Assembly (NCBI RefSeq): GCF_023053635.1
Contig: NC_086188.1
Location: 942,501 to 1,006,500 of the forward strand
Source of the DNA: Elgaria multicarinata webbii
Taxonomy: Eukaryota; Chordata; Lepidosauria; Squamata; Anguidae
DNA length: 64,000 bases
Direction of reading: 5' to 3'
Of this stretch, positions 33,401-44,400 are shown piece after piece. Below the pieces are notes generated by a model. That model saw nothing but the letters and a program-made list of their open reading frames with translations. It was not told the origin of the DNA and did not search any database. The number at the start of each line of letters is the position of its first letter. Positions within the stretch are counted from its first letter, which is position 1. Position numbers and translations under genes: made by a program.

Positions 33401-35448
33401 TCAGAAACCCTTGCCGGTCTCCTGCAAGTCATCCAGAGATCTACCGGCGGATCCCGATCTGCCTTCCGTCCTCCCTTGCCTTTGACTGCCGACCCTTTTC
33501 CCCGTGCCTTCAGGTTTGCAGAATGATCACAAGGCCTTGATGCAGGAGGTGGAACAGGCCCTCCACCAGCTGCACGCCCGGGACAAAGAGAAGCGCGAGA
33601 AGGACGAGGCGGAGGCTCGGGCCGAAGCCTGCGACCGGAGCCAGGCTCTGCCGCAGCCTTTTGCCCGCGTGAATGCCGTCAGCCCAGGCTCCCCGGCCAG
33701 CTTCTCGGCAAGTACTGCCTCTCTCTTCCCCGCCCTTCGTGCCGGCCCAATTTCCCGTCCGTTCCCCCGTTGGCACGGGGGGGGGGGGGACTCTTCGGTT
33801 GGCTTCCCAGGGGCAAAGCCATGATGCGTCCATGACCTCTGCTTCTCTCCGAAGGGCCTGCAAGTTGATGATGAGATTGCTGAGTTTGGCTCCGTGAACA
33901 CGCGCAATTTCCAGTCGCTGCAGAACATCGCCACCGTGGTGCAACACAGCGAAGGGGTGAGCAGCCAGCTGCCTCTCCCCGTGGGCCCCCTGGAGCCGAG
34001 CCAACGGGGGTCCCCTTGCTCCCCACAAATGTTCTACAGCCTGGGTCTCCAATGTGGCACCCAGGGGCTCCGCTCTTGGCACTAACCAGGCTCCCTGCCC
34101 CTACTGACTTTTATCTTCTTCTTCTTCTTCTTCTTCTTCTGTTGTTATTGTTATTGTTATTTAGATTTCTATACCACCCCATAGCCAAAGCTCTCTGGGC
34201 AGTTTACAAAGATTGAAAACAATTTAAAATGCAGTGTGCAAAGCTTAAGAAACCATTTACATAAAAACACACAGAGAGTAACACAGCGGGGCGACGTCTG
34301 CCTCTTCCAAGCCTCCCCTTTTCTCCAGCGTCTGAAGCTCCCTCAGATGCTTCACAGGTTATCGAGCAAACTGACAAACTGGACTTGGTGAGATGAGCGG
34401 CCCAGAGTTCACAACCCAACGTCAAACCATGGGTTCTCTTTAAAACATAGTGCAGGGTTTGCGTGCAGCGACAACCCACGATTCAACGGCAACCCCCCCC
34501 CCCCCTTGTCTCGCCATTATGTGCGAACCAGGCCAGTAAGGAGCCCGTGTGGGACTGGTGATTTTTATTTCATTTATTTTGCCCCAGAAACCGTTAAGTG
34601 TGACTGTGATACGGCGAGGGGAGAAGCTGCACCTTGGACTCACCCCGAAACGCTGGAGCGGAAAAGGGCTCCTGGGGTAAGGCGTTCCCAAAATCTTAGC
34701 CGGTCCCCAAGCCTGCACCTTTGGCTACGCTGCCGTGGTGAACACACCTGAGTAACTGGCAGCCCCCGGTTCTGGATTCTGTCACTAACACTGCTGGGCA
34801 TCTCTGCCTGTGGCGTGAATGGGGGGCGGGGGCGGGGGGATGACCAGCCTGAGGTGGCACTTGTGTGGAAAGAGGTGTTCTTCCTGCTGTACCTCGTGTG
34901 CCACTTCCCTGTATTAGGAACTCTGTTTGGTGTGGGAAATGAAATAAAACTGAATTTACTGGGTTTATTTCTTCTCAGCATTTTATACCTCACCTATCTA
35001 GGACAAGATCATGCAGGCAGCAAACTAAAGCCTGGAATCCAGTTGTGTGCTTCCTCTGGCGGAAGCCGTTCTGTCAGCAGAATCGGGGGGAGCTGGGGCG
35101 GGGGGCGGGTAGGAGACAAAGAGAAAGCCCCATTGTGCTAGAGGGCTTCTGCTGGTGCAGCGATGTAAGCCATAACTTGATGCATTTAGGGGACAACCCT
35201 ATGCCGGTTTAGACAGAAGAAAAGTCCTACTACTCCCTGCATGCCTGGATTGCGCCCTTAGAGATTTAAAGGTGGGAAATGGCCCCTGACAGTGGGCCCA
35301 CGTCCCTTTTGTGTTTGTGTTCGTTGCCTTTAGCGTCTGTGAGGAAGGAAAGGCAAAACTGGACACTTGGAGATGGTCTCATCTTTCTCTCCCGTTTCCC
35401 TTCTTCCCGCTCTCCTGCAGTTGCAACATTCTCCCTCTGCAAAGATGA
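30324..35448 (+). CDS. PSMD9: PSMD9, 26S proteasome non-ATPase subunit 9 (complete, 6 exons)
   Basis: PSMD9 (p27, yeast Nas2) is a chaperone for assembly of the proteasome base; it binds the ATPase PSMC3 and leaves before the complete 26S particle forms. Six exons (30324-30440, 32738-32840, 33514-33707, 33855-33956, 34588-34676, 35421-35448) give 210 codons against 223 in human; the N terminus is shorter. An N-terminal helical part ([57 protein letters not shown]) is followed by a charged linker and a PDZ-like domain ([39 protein letters not shown]). It ends CNILPLQR. Intron 3 appears to use a GC donor. No ATG lies upstream in frame. Confidence 0.97.
30541..30603. mobile_element. Palindromic repeat family, half copy
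   Basis: ggcgttggactgcaactccc followed by atcgtccc, in PSMD9 intron 1. Confidence 0.55.
32104..32600 (+). mobile_element. tRNA-derived SINE split by a LINE-like insertion
   Basis: The SINE head gagccagggtggtgtagtgg to gagatccggg (32104-32157) resumes as tagtccccacccagctatga ... ttgttgttgtgaggatgaaa (32503-32600). Between them lies about 345 bases ending ctctaaataaaaaaaataa, with gtaagccactctgggagcct, typical of a LINE 3' end. So the LINE inserted into an older SINE. Confidence 0.65.
32738..32840 (+). CDS. PSMD9: PSMD9 exon 2
   Basis: [20 protein letters not shown] and [11 protein letters not shown], between cccgcag and gtaagc. Confidence 0.98.
33001..33178 (-). mobile_element. Interspersed SINE-like repeat (gtctgatccagc type)
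   Basis: It reads agttgctggggaacatgggt, gtgaacagagtgctggacga and gacccttggtctgatccagc. The same blocks occur at 41395-41450, 45470-45560, 46085-46210 and 59205-59335, so it is a dispersed family. PSMD9 intron 2. Confidence 0.7.
33514..33707 (+). CDS. PSMD9: PSMD9 exon 3
   Basis: It completes Cys and reads [20 protein letters not shown], a Lys/Glu/Ala linker, then [16 protein letters not shown]. The end is set by homology at a GCAAGT donor. Confidence 0.92.
33855..33956 (+). CDS. PSMD9: PSMD9 exon 4, PDZ core
   Basis: [20 protein letters not shown], then [14 protein letters not shown]. Donor gtgagc. Confidence 0.98.
34114..34260. mobile_element. (TTC)n run plus retroelement fragment
   Basis: A TTC/TTG microsatellite runs into ataccaccccatagccaaag then ctctctgggcagtttacaaa, the accgccc-type repeat. 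PSMD9 intron 4. Confidence 0.65.
34340..34540. mobile_element. aaccca-type repeat copy
   Basis: gagttcacaacccaacgtca, aaaccatgggttctc and attatgtgcgaaccagg match the cluster at 58754-59412. A poly-C run interrupts it. PSMD9 intron 4. Confidence 0.6.
34588..34676 (+). CDS. PSMD9: PSMD9 exon 5
   Basis: [20 protein letters not shown] and KRWSGKGLL, between gccccag and gtaagg. Confidence 0.97.
35421..35448 (+). CDS. PSMD9: PSMD9 exon 6 with stop
   Basis: It completes Gly, then CNILPLQR and TGA, after ctcctgcag. Confidence 0.96.
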
Positions 35449-35915
35449 CTTCCATGGACACAGCCGCTCTCACCTGCTTGGCGGCATTTCAGCCGCCACT
35501 GACGGCCGTCGCATCTGCCCAGAGAAACTGGAGACTTGGGGGGAAAATGTCTCCATTGGAGGCTTTGGTGCCTCTTGCCACAGAGGCTCGTGGTGTTCAT
35601 GCAATTTGAAGCTGTGCTAGTTTGTGAGGTTCAGGCGCCCTGCGCTCGTGTCATTTGCCCCAGGTGTAAACAGAAAGTAAAAAAAACAAACCCGAGGCTT
35701 TTTCCGCTTTATTTTGGAACTTGGCAACCGATTCTGTGGCTTACTTTCCTGTTTGTTTGTTTGTTTGTTTGTTAGAGAACTTGCCACTAAAGTTTTACAC
35801 TAGTCCTCATGGTCGTCTTTACCTTTTTCATTGACAGCTTATAGTACGCCCATTGTCAGATCTCTGAAGCGTGCCAGAATCTTAGCTGATGTTGTATTTT
35901 CTATTGTCATTATAC

Positions 35916-35921
35916 AATAAA
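35916..35921 (+). terminator. PSMD9: PSMD9 poly(A) signal AATAAA
   Basis: A canonical hexamer about 470 bases after the stop, followed by a T-rich stretch near 35939-35960. The span 35449-35940 is taken as 3' UTR. Confidence 0.75.
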
Positions 35922-36429
35922 GTTAATCTGAGTAAATCTTGAGTTTTTGAAAGCAAAGTTGTGTCTGTATAGTCAACTGGATTACTCGGAGCACAAGACT
36001 GCCTGTCTTACTTTGAAATAAGCCCCTTTGAGTTTGGGGGGCTTATGCCGAGGCAAGTATGACAACGTGTTTTCTTACCAGCAGCTGGGATTACTGTGAA
36101 GTGGGGTTTCTGTTGATGCTGACAGCTGTGGGTTTAGAGGAATTGTTTACTGTGTTGGAGCTCAGCCCCCACCTCTGCTTTGGACTCCATCTTTTGGGGA
36201 CCTTCCTTGGCCTTTGCCATGCCTCCCATGGCAGCCATTTTGTGGAGGTGCCCAGGACAGTTTCTCAAATCGCCACAGCCCCAAAAGGATGCCCCTCCTG
36301 ATATAGATTAAGGGTGCAATCCCATACTTTTTAAAAATAATAATAATAATACTGTAATACAATGTGTGTGCCTCAAACCATGGGTAGAAAGAACGTGGTC
36401 TATGTTTGGTTTCATTTTCTATATTGGAC

Positions 36430-37200
36430 ATGGCAAAACTGCCTGTATTTATTTATTACATCCCTGCACCACTGAATTCCTGAAGCTCTTTAGGTGGTCC
36501 ACAGCGATTGAAAACATAAAATACAGCACGATAGAAACACAATATAAAACACTTTAAAACTTAAAACTACAATATGAAACCAAAGCAAAAACTAGCAGCG
36601 GCGTGAAGGTGTAAAAATATAACGTATTTTATTATTACTTATTATTTTATTTTATCTTTAATTGCCTAACATTTTTCTGAGTGTTGTACTGATATGGAAA
36701 GGATAGAACTGTCCCTGCCTATAGGCTCAAAATTTAATAGACACAGCACCAAAGGAAAAATGAAGGGGAGGATGAGGAAAAGTGAATGTTTGGAGCTGCT
36801 GCTCCATCCCAGGCTGATGTTTGGGTCTGTGGGGTTGTTCCTGAGAGTTTGGGGTGTGTGGTGTGGTTGATGCCTCCCAGAATCACTTGGTCTCCTGGCC
36901 AGTAGCAGAGCCCAGTTTCTGCCACCCCTCAAGCTCTGAAGCCATTGGAGAAGTGTGTCCTTTGGAGCAGGAAGTGGGAAAGGATAGGCAAGGAGAAAAG
37001 GAAGGAAAGTATCGCATTTATTTCAGCTGCATCTACTTATATATTTTATTTATTTATTTATTTATTACATTTATATACCGCCCCATAGTCGAAGCTCTCT
37101 GGGCGTTTTACAAAGGTTAAAAATGGTAAACATTAAAAAGTATACAAAATTTAAAACCATTAGAAACAAAAACAACAGTATAAAACCAACAGTTTTTGGG
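36430..37200. mobile_element. Two retroelement fragments between PSMD9 and CFAP251
   Basis: 36430-36590 and 37040-37190 carry tatttatttattacat and, in the second, ataccgccccatagtcgaag then ctctctgggcgttttacaaa and an A-rich end. Bases 35945-36430 and 36600-37030 show nothing I can name. Confidence 0.6.
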
Positions 37201-37270
37201 GCTAGCGGCAGTGGCGGAAGGCCGCTGGCAGCCTAGTTACTGTTATGGCATACTCTTGGCACCTAGGCCG

Positions 37271-37377
37271 GCCTTACCCAACGTGGTCTAGACCACAACT
37301 CCCATCATCACTGACTGTTGGCCAAGCTGCCTGTGTCTGATGGGAGTTGTAGTCCAACACAGGTTGGGGAACGCTGG
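37271..37377. mobile_element. Palindromic repeat family copy
   Basis: Opposed cores gaccacaactcccatcatca and tgatgggagttgtagtccaa, flanked by ccttacccaacg and aggttggggaacg. A LINE-like peptide (RRSAFSVVAPFLWNSLPLEV) follows at 37435-37500. Confidence 0.75.
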
Positions 37378-37434
37378 TCTAGGAGTGTCCGGATTGCTCC
37401 TGGTGGGTCCGCGTGGACCTCTGGCCCGACGGGA

Positions 37435-37510
37435 GCCCACCCGGAGAAGCGCCTTCAGTGTGGTGGCCCCCTTTCTGTGGAACTCTCTGCCTCTGGAAGT
37501 CAGGCCAGTA
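37435..37510 (+). mobile_element. LINE reverse-transcriptase tail fragment
   Basis: The peptide RRSAFSVVAPFLWNSLPLEV resembles the extreme C terminus of LINE reverse transcriptases. It is too short to classify further. Confidence 0.5.
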
Positions 37511-37661
37511 CCAATATTAACTTTTGGGGGGCGGGGGGGGAACCAGGCATGAAAACTATTTCCATGAAGTAAATTAAAACCAAGAAGAATTGCAGGGGAG
37601 GGGAGGGGAGGGAGCAATGTATGATCCTCCGTACAGGGCAGGTGTGGTGGCCTCTGCGTGC

Positions 37662-37679
37662 CTACAACTCCCAGCATGC
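37662..37679. promoter_or_regulatory. ZNF143/Staf-like site in CFAP251 promoter
   Basis: CTACAACTCCCAGCATGC matches the known ZNF143 promoter motif ACTACAAYTCCCAGMATGC closely. With its right flank (to about 37692) it agrees at about 24 of 26 bases with one arm of the palindrome at 50602-50725. Confidence 0.6.
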
Positions 37680-37748
37680 CCCAGCCAGCAGGGGCCCCGC
37701 CCACCGAGGTCGCCCAGGCCGCGCGGCCTGCCGTTTGCTGGCAGCCCC

Positions 37749-37764
37749 GGTTGCTATGGGAACC
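37749..37764. promoter_or_regulatory. RFX X-box-like site
   Basis: GGTTGCTATGGGAACC is palindromic and differs from GTTGCCATGGCAAC at two positions. RFX factors drive ciliary genes, and CFAP251 is one. Confidence 0.6.
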
Positions 37765-38185
37765 AGGAGCGGATGCAAACGGCGGCTGGAGGCTCCTGGC
37801 TGCGCCCCAGGCCGGCAGGTGAGTTAAGGGGGCGGGGAGGGGAGGGGGCGGAGGAAAGGCCAAAGGGGGGGGCCGTGGAGCGGCTGGGGAGGGGGAGGCA
37901 GACGGGGGGGGTCCTCACTGAGGGGGGCAGGACGGTTTCGGGCCCCCTGCCGCCCCCACAGGCCTCCCTCGGGGCGGGGGGCTTTGCTAGCAGGCAGCCG
38001 GGCCTGCGGGGCCTCCTCCCCCAGTCGCCCACCCCTCGCCTAGGACCAGGGCAACGAACGGCCCTTCCGCGTCATCGTCCCTCTGAGCTCTTGCCACGAT
38101 CATGCTTCCGCCTTGCGCCTTGCGTGCTGTTTATGTCTTCTATCTTCGCTTGCAGAGATACTTCTAATCCAGCCCGTGGAAGAGG

Positions 38186-38473
38186 ATGGAGGAGGGCGTC
38201 GACGGGGCAGGCACCCCCGAGAGGGCAGAGCCCTCAGGCCCAGGGGCTGAGGCACCCAGGGAGGAGGGGCAGGGCGCGGACCTTCGGCTCAAGGGAACAG
38301 GCTCACCCAGCCAGGGGGCCAGCAAAGAAGTCCAGGGTCCTGCAGAAGAGACGCAAGGCGAAGAGGTTGCAGCGCAGGCCGCTCAGCAAGAGAGCCCCTC
38401 AGGGGGAACCGGCAGACCTCTGGGCCCACCGGAACCTTCTGCAGAGGCCACTGCGAAAGACGTGCCTGCCACT
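38186..38473 (+). CDS. CFAP251: CFAP251 exon 2 (first coding)
   Basis: [17 protein letters not shown] start; 96 codons, low complexity, before gtaagt. Exon 2 begins at 38156 with 30 bases of 5' UTR that hold an in-frame TAA. Confidence 0.88.
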
Positions 38474-41400
38474 GTAAGTCCTAAAGCAAGGGATTTGTCA
38501 TTGCGAGCTCAGTAGTCAACACAGGGGTCTCAGTAGGCCAAAAAACAGGACACGTGTGTCTTGCGCTTGGGCACAGAACCCAGCAGGCCAAGTGTTACAG
38601 CTTTCACTTAAAAATAATAATAAAATGTCTTGTTCCTAATTCTGATGAATGCACAGACCTGTTTGGAGAAAGTTAATGCAATCTCAGAGCTATGTAAAGT
38701 AGGATTGACACAAATCGGGGGGGTGGAGCGTCCGTTCTCAGCCTAAAGTTTTGCCTTCCCTCTAAGGAAACTGCAGCCAAAACGTCCTTAGAGGAGGGGA
38801 AAGGGCCCCGGATCCCAGCACAAGAGGATCAAGCATCACAAGAGAAGCTAGGTGCAACTCCAGAGAAGGGCCACAAGCCTGGTGTCCAGGATGACAAAGA
38901 ACAGGGAGCCCAAACCGGACTGGAAAAAGGACAAGAGAGAAGCCAACCGGCGGAAGCAGGCGTGTCGGCTCAGGCGGAGGAAGCCGGTCGTCCCCAAAGT
39001 AGGGAGAAAGTGGCCAGCCAGGAGGGCGCTGGAAGAAGCCCCAGGGACCTTGTTCCTTTGCAAGCAGCAAGCGGCACCAGCAAGGAGAGCGGAGGTAGTC
39101 TTGCCCCAAAGGCAGGCAGGGCGGAGGGGAGCCAAGAGGCGGGCCTCGCCCTGGGGCAGCAAGAGCTGCTTAGCGATGACAAAGGAGCAGGTCAAGAAAC
39201 GGGTGCGAGCACGGCCCGAGAAGAGGCTGGGCCGCCCGAAATGCCTCCCTCTCTGGAGGAAGCGTCTGTAGTGTCATCGGCTCTGCCAGGCATGGCGTTG
39301 GAAGAGAACGACAGGCCCCTCTCGGCCCACCCGCTGGTGGGTATCGCTCAAAAAGCGTTGGGGGGTGGGTGAGGAGGCCGGCCTTCTCCACCCTGGTGAC
39401 CTCCGGGGGGCTGGAGCACGGCTTGTGGGAGGCTGGGCCGGACATTCCCCCAGCTAGGCCTGGCGCTGAGAAGGTTGGGAAGGGAGCCTTCCCATCATTG
39501 CCCTCTCCCAGAATCCAGACTTCGGGGGTGGACGGCGGGCCCCAGTGAAGCTGATGGGCAGACGATTCAGGACGGGGGAAATGCAGTCTCCCCTCTTCAC
39601 ACAACGCAAAGTTAATGTACGCTGCCACAAGACAGGGCCGGCCCGAGAAGGGCAATGTGCCTCCGCCCAATTTTGCCCACTGAAGATAACGAAATTGGCA
39701 GTTGAACCTTCCTTCAACCAGTGAGGGGACGGCATCGTCCACCTCAGCTGAAGGCAGACGGCCCGGTCATGGCGGCCAGGACTGCCCCAGGGGAGCGGGC
39801 AGCTTCGTCCTCCGACGGAAGGGATGGCCAGGGAGCTGCCACCGCCACCCCTTCCACCTCACCTTCATCTGCCGCCCGAGGCAACGTGAGATGGCCACCG
39901 GCTTAGATGGCTTTAAAAGGGGGTTTGGTGAATAGATGGAGGATCAGTCTCACCACTGTCTACTAGTTACTGTATTCATTCATTCATTCATTCATTGCAT
40001 TTATATCCCGCCTATTTTTCCTCCTTAAGGAACCCACAGCAGCATACACAATCCTCCTCCTTCTCTCCATTTTATCCTCACAGCAACACCCCTGTGAGGT
40101 AGGCTGGGCTGAGAGTCTGGGACTGGCCCAAAGTCCCCCATTGAGCGTCCACCGCCGAGTGGGGACTGGAACCCTGATCTCCCGACTCCCAGTCCAACGC
40201 TCTTAACCCTGACCCCACACTGGCTCTAGTTCTGAAGGCTCCACCCACCCACTCCAGGGGCGGAGTTTGTGCACCTCTGAACCCCAGTTGCTGGGGAGCA
40301 GGAGCAGGGGGCGTCCGTTGCCTCGGGGCCCCTTCCTCACGGGCTTCCCGGAGGCATCTTGTTGGTAGACCCTTGGACTGATCCCAGACTCCACCGAGAC
40401 CCTCTAGCGGTGGGTCCTGCAGGGCCGGGCCCCTCTTCCCTTGCCTGGCCCATTCCCGCCTGGCCTGGGTGTGGGGGGCTCTGGGGGCCTCCAGCTACAA
40501 AACCTGCTACCTCCTGGGTTTGTTTATTGGCCTGGTTCTTATTGGCGTGTGTAACCCTTGTAAAGTCTCTTAGCATGGGATGTTTTTCCATGGACTTAAG
40601 TCTTGTTAAGATCTGTAACCGTTTAGTGATTTGCCTTACCTCAGTGCGATGAGGCCTTTTGAATGAGCGCCGGGCAGCTCTTCAAACGTGCCCCTCCCCT
40701 CTTCCAGGGTTTGTCGTGGGTCTTTGGCTACAACAGCAAGCTCCCGGTCTTCAACCTCCTCGATGAAGACTTCCGCGTGATCTTGTACGTCTCGGCTCAC
40801 ACGGCTGTCATCCACGATGTCCTCAGGAACAGGCAGTACCTGCTTCAGGTGAGGCTGGGTCCTGCCTCGGCGCCGGAGGGCGCCTCTCTCTCCTGCCTCG
40901 CGCCAGGGGCCTGACCTCACGCCTTTCCCACGCTCACCCCCTTTGGCCTCCCCAGGGGCACACGAGTTGCATCTCCTGCATCTGCCTCAGTGAAGACCGG
41001 CGGTGGGTCGCAACGGCCGACCGGGGCCCCGAGAGCTTGCTGATCGTTTGGGACAGCTACTCGGCGTAAGTGGCCGGGGCAGGACTGCGGTCCGCCACCT
41101 CCTCTTCTAGCCAAGGCTCGCGCTGGAGAGGGGGACCTGTGGGAGGGAGGGAGGGAGGGAGGAGGAGGAGGAGGAGGAGGAGGAGGAGGAGGAGGAGGCC
41201 TCTCCATGCCCAGGAGCCCTGCGGAAAGCCCTGCGGGACGCCTGTGGCTGGGCGGCTGTCTTCATGCCCCCTTTGCGGCATCTGGCGAGCTGATTGCTGT
41301 GGGACGCTGGGAAACCTGTTGTTGGACTCCAGCCTCCCCTCAGCCCCATCGGTAGCCAGAGACGATGGGAGTTGTAGTGCAAAGTTCTCCAGTCCTAGGC

Positions 41401-44400
41401 TAGACAGACTTTGGGTCTGATCCAGCAGGGCTCGCCTGATGTTCCTTTAGAATGGGGTGGACAGGAAACGGGTCTCCCCTGGCTTGTGTGGTAGGGAGCC
41501 AGGAGGCCGTGGCACCTCCTGTCCTGCTCCTCACCACCACCACCACCACCACCACCGTTGTTCGGGTCAGAGCAGGAGGCAGGTGAGCGAGCTGGTGCCA
41601 TTGTGGAAGAGAGGGAGCCACTCTGGGGGGCTCTTGTCCGTGGGCCCCTGCTGGGGTGCGGGCCTTCGGCCAGTGCCCACCCATGCCTGCCCATGGTGCC
41701 AGCCCCGGCTTGAGCCTCAGCAGCTTGTGGCCGCTCTGCACGGAGCCCCCCCCCCCCTCCTCTCCCCTCCCTCCCCTTGGTTAATCTGGCATCAGCCAAG
41801 CCCGGCTCTTGAATCGATCTCTCCTGCAAAGAGAAAAGCAAGGCTAGGGGATGAAATGCAGCCCCGGGTGTCTCTTTGTCCAGGGTCCCCGTGCACACGA
41901 TCTTCGACAGCCACCCAGAGGGAGGAGTCGCCACTATCGCCATATCCCACGATTCCAAGTTCCTGGCCACTATTGGGGCCGGGGAAGTGCAGGTAAAGGA
42001 TGCCTTTGCTGGGCCGGAGATCCTGGATCAGGTTCTCCTCAAATCTGGGAGGCGGGGGTGGGATGCTCATAGAGCCTGAAGGCACAGCCTGTTTCTCACG
42101 TCTCCATAACCAGCTTGAAAATCAATGATTAGGACAGATTTCCCCCTGCCAAGGCGCTTTGCTGAAACCCCGAACTGAGGCACCACCCCACTGACTTTGG
42201 AGCCCCCAGCCCCCACTGATTTCTCTGTCTCCCCCCCCCCCCCCCCATAGCTGAACTCTCTGGGCTGGTCTTGACTCCGTCGGAATCCCCGGAAGAGCGG
42301 AGTGGGGATGTGAGCTCCTGGCCACAGGAAAGCCCTGGTTGCCTCAGTCCAGAGTCGAAGGAGCCCAGTATTATAAAGCCCGTGTGCCCAGAGAGGGGTG
42401 GTTTGGGGTGTGCATCGGCTTGGAGGGCCCAGGCGAATTCACCACCTCAAAACAGGTTCCTCTTCCCCTCAGAAAGTTTGCGTTTGGCGGTGGACGTTGC
42501 CCGAGACGAGCCCCCTCTGCAGCGTAGAGATCCCACCGCAGTTTGGTTTCCAGGTGAGATATCGTGATTCTCTGCCCGCGAGGGCCACGCGACTTACTCC
42601 TGAGTAGACGTGGCCATGACTGGGCTGTTAAGGCGTCAAACTCTGTGCAGACTTCCGAATTACGCCACCGTGTTTTTGCCGCTGTGCCGCGCGTGGTTGC
42701 CGTTACGCCGTTTGTTCTTTTCCCAGGATTACCTCGCGTTCAGTTCGAGAGACCATAAGGAACTAATCAGCAATAGCGGGACTCAGGTCATCTTCTACTT
42801 GTGGGTAGGTGGCAGCGAAGGCCTCTGGTCGCACCTGGGGGGTGGTTTTCACAAAACAATAATGCTTCTGTGAGGGATGTCGGAACCGCTGCCTATTTCA
42901 CGACTGAACGGCACAAGGGCAGGGACGGGTAGGATTGGGGCCTCGTGGGAATCTCAAACCATAGATCAGTCCCAAGTTTGAGGCTACCTTTGACCTGTGC
43001 TGGTCAGGTAGCCGAAGCAGCTCTGAAAATGTTTTATTTATTAACAGCATTTATGTACCGCTCCATATCTAAAGTGATTTCGGAGCAGTGAACAATAAGA
43101 GATAAAAAGATCAAAAAATTAAAAGGCTGTACTGAAATTGTTATTTTAAAAAACAGAGCAACGATAAAAATCGTGGCTGTTCAGTCAAGGAGGGGTTTCC
43201 TGGCAGAAAGGCCCTTTGCAGGAGCCGCGAGAGACGTCCCGTGTCAGCGCCTGCCTGGCCTCTGTGGGCTTTTCTCCTGTGCCCACGTCTGACGGCGCGC
43301 AGGCCGGGAAAGGCCCACAGCTCTGGCTGCAGCTGACAAGCGAACTGCTTCTGATTTGCAGCCTCACGCAGCCTGGTGGCCCTGCACATGTGTGGACTGC
43401 AACGCCCACCCTACCTGACCATTGGGCTGATGGGAGCTGCAGTCCCAAACCTCTGGAGGGCTGCCGGCAGGTTGGAGAAGGCTGGCAGAGATCAAAAGGC
43501 AGGAGGAGGATTGTTCTCATCGACGTCTGGATTTTTTCTGACATTCGTTTTCATAATTGTTCGTAAATGAATCTCAGCTCCCTGTAAAATGGGGGGAGGG
43601 AGAGGAGTCCTCTCACGCCACAACAAGTTGAAGCAAAGGCTTTCACTCCTGACATTGGCTTTATTTCTCCTTAGGACAGCAATATTTTGAACTACCACGC
43701 TCCTCTCCTCACAGAGAAAGTGAGTATGGATATAGAAAAGTTTCTGGGAGTTCTGAAACTGAACAGTTGGTTTTGTTTTGCTTGAGCTTCTGCAGCAAAC
43801 AATTCCATCCTTTTTGAGCAGCAACTCTGGAATGGGTTTCCAGGACATCTCTGCACAGCCCAAGGGAACCGTTGCGTGTGCCCGGGGTTCCTGGCCCCCG
43901 ACTGCCCTGGCCCAGCCTCACGCCCTTTCCATCAGCCTGATTGGAACGTGCCGTTGCAGCGTCAGCCTTGAGAGCGGAGAGCCGTCCTCTGCCTGCCTGC
44001 CGCCCGGCCCGGCTCATGACGGACGTGGCCTGGCCAGCGGGGCGGGTGGGAAGTCTAGGCGCTTGTGCTCCGAGGTTCTTTCTGACCTGCAGCTCCTGGG
44101 CACGTTTTGTGCAGCGAGGAGGGGAGATTGTGAAATGGGAACGACGGTTGGGAGCGTGGGGTTGAACAAAAGGTTTGGCTGAAGAAATACGTTGGAGTGG
44201 GGGGGGAGGGGGAGAAAGAGATAAAGGTGAACAGCGAGTCATCCCCCGTCACCCCCTGACTTCATAACCATATGCTAAGAACACATCTGAGAACCCTGCT
44301 GTAGCCTCACCAGGGCTCCTGTTTCCCCTCCTTCCTTCCATCTTTCTTTGGTTTCCTGCATTTAGGGAAAAAATGTTCTGGGAAGGGGTGTGTGTGCGTG

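Larger units (their letters stand above)
37600..38155 (+). promoter_or_regulatory. CFAP251: CFAP251 CpG-rich promoter, noncoding exon 1 and intron 1
   Basis: A GC- and CpG-rich block. A good donor, cggcag|gtgagt at 37819, ends a likely noncoding exon 1, and exon 2 starts after tcgcttgcag at 38156. A ZNF143-like site (37662-37679) and an RFX X-box-like site (37749-37764) sit near the presumed start of transcription. Confidence 0.6.

Noticed and set aside
37590-38185. N-terminal extension of CFAP251 through exon 1 into exon 2
   Set aside because: An in-frame TAA at 38165-38167 lies in exon 2 before the ATG, and the region between has a good donor and acceptor.
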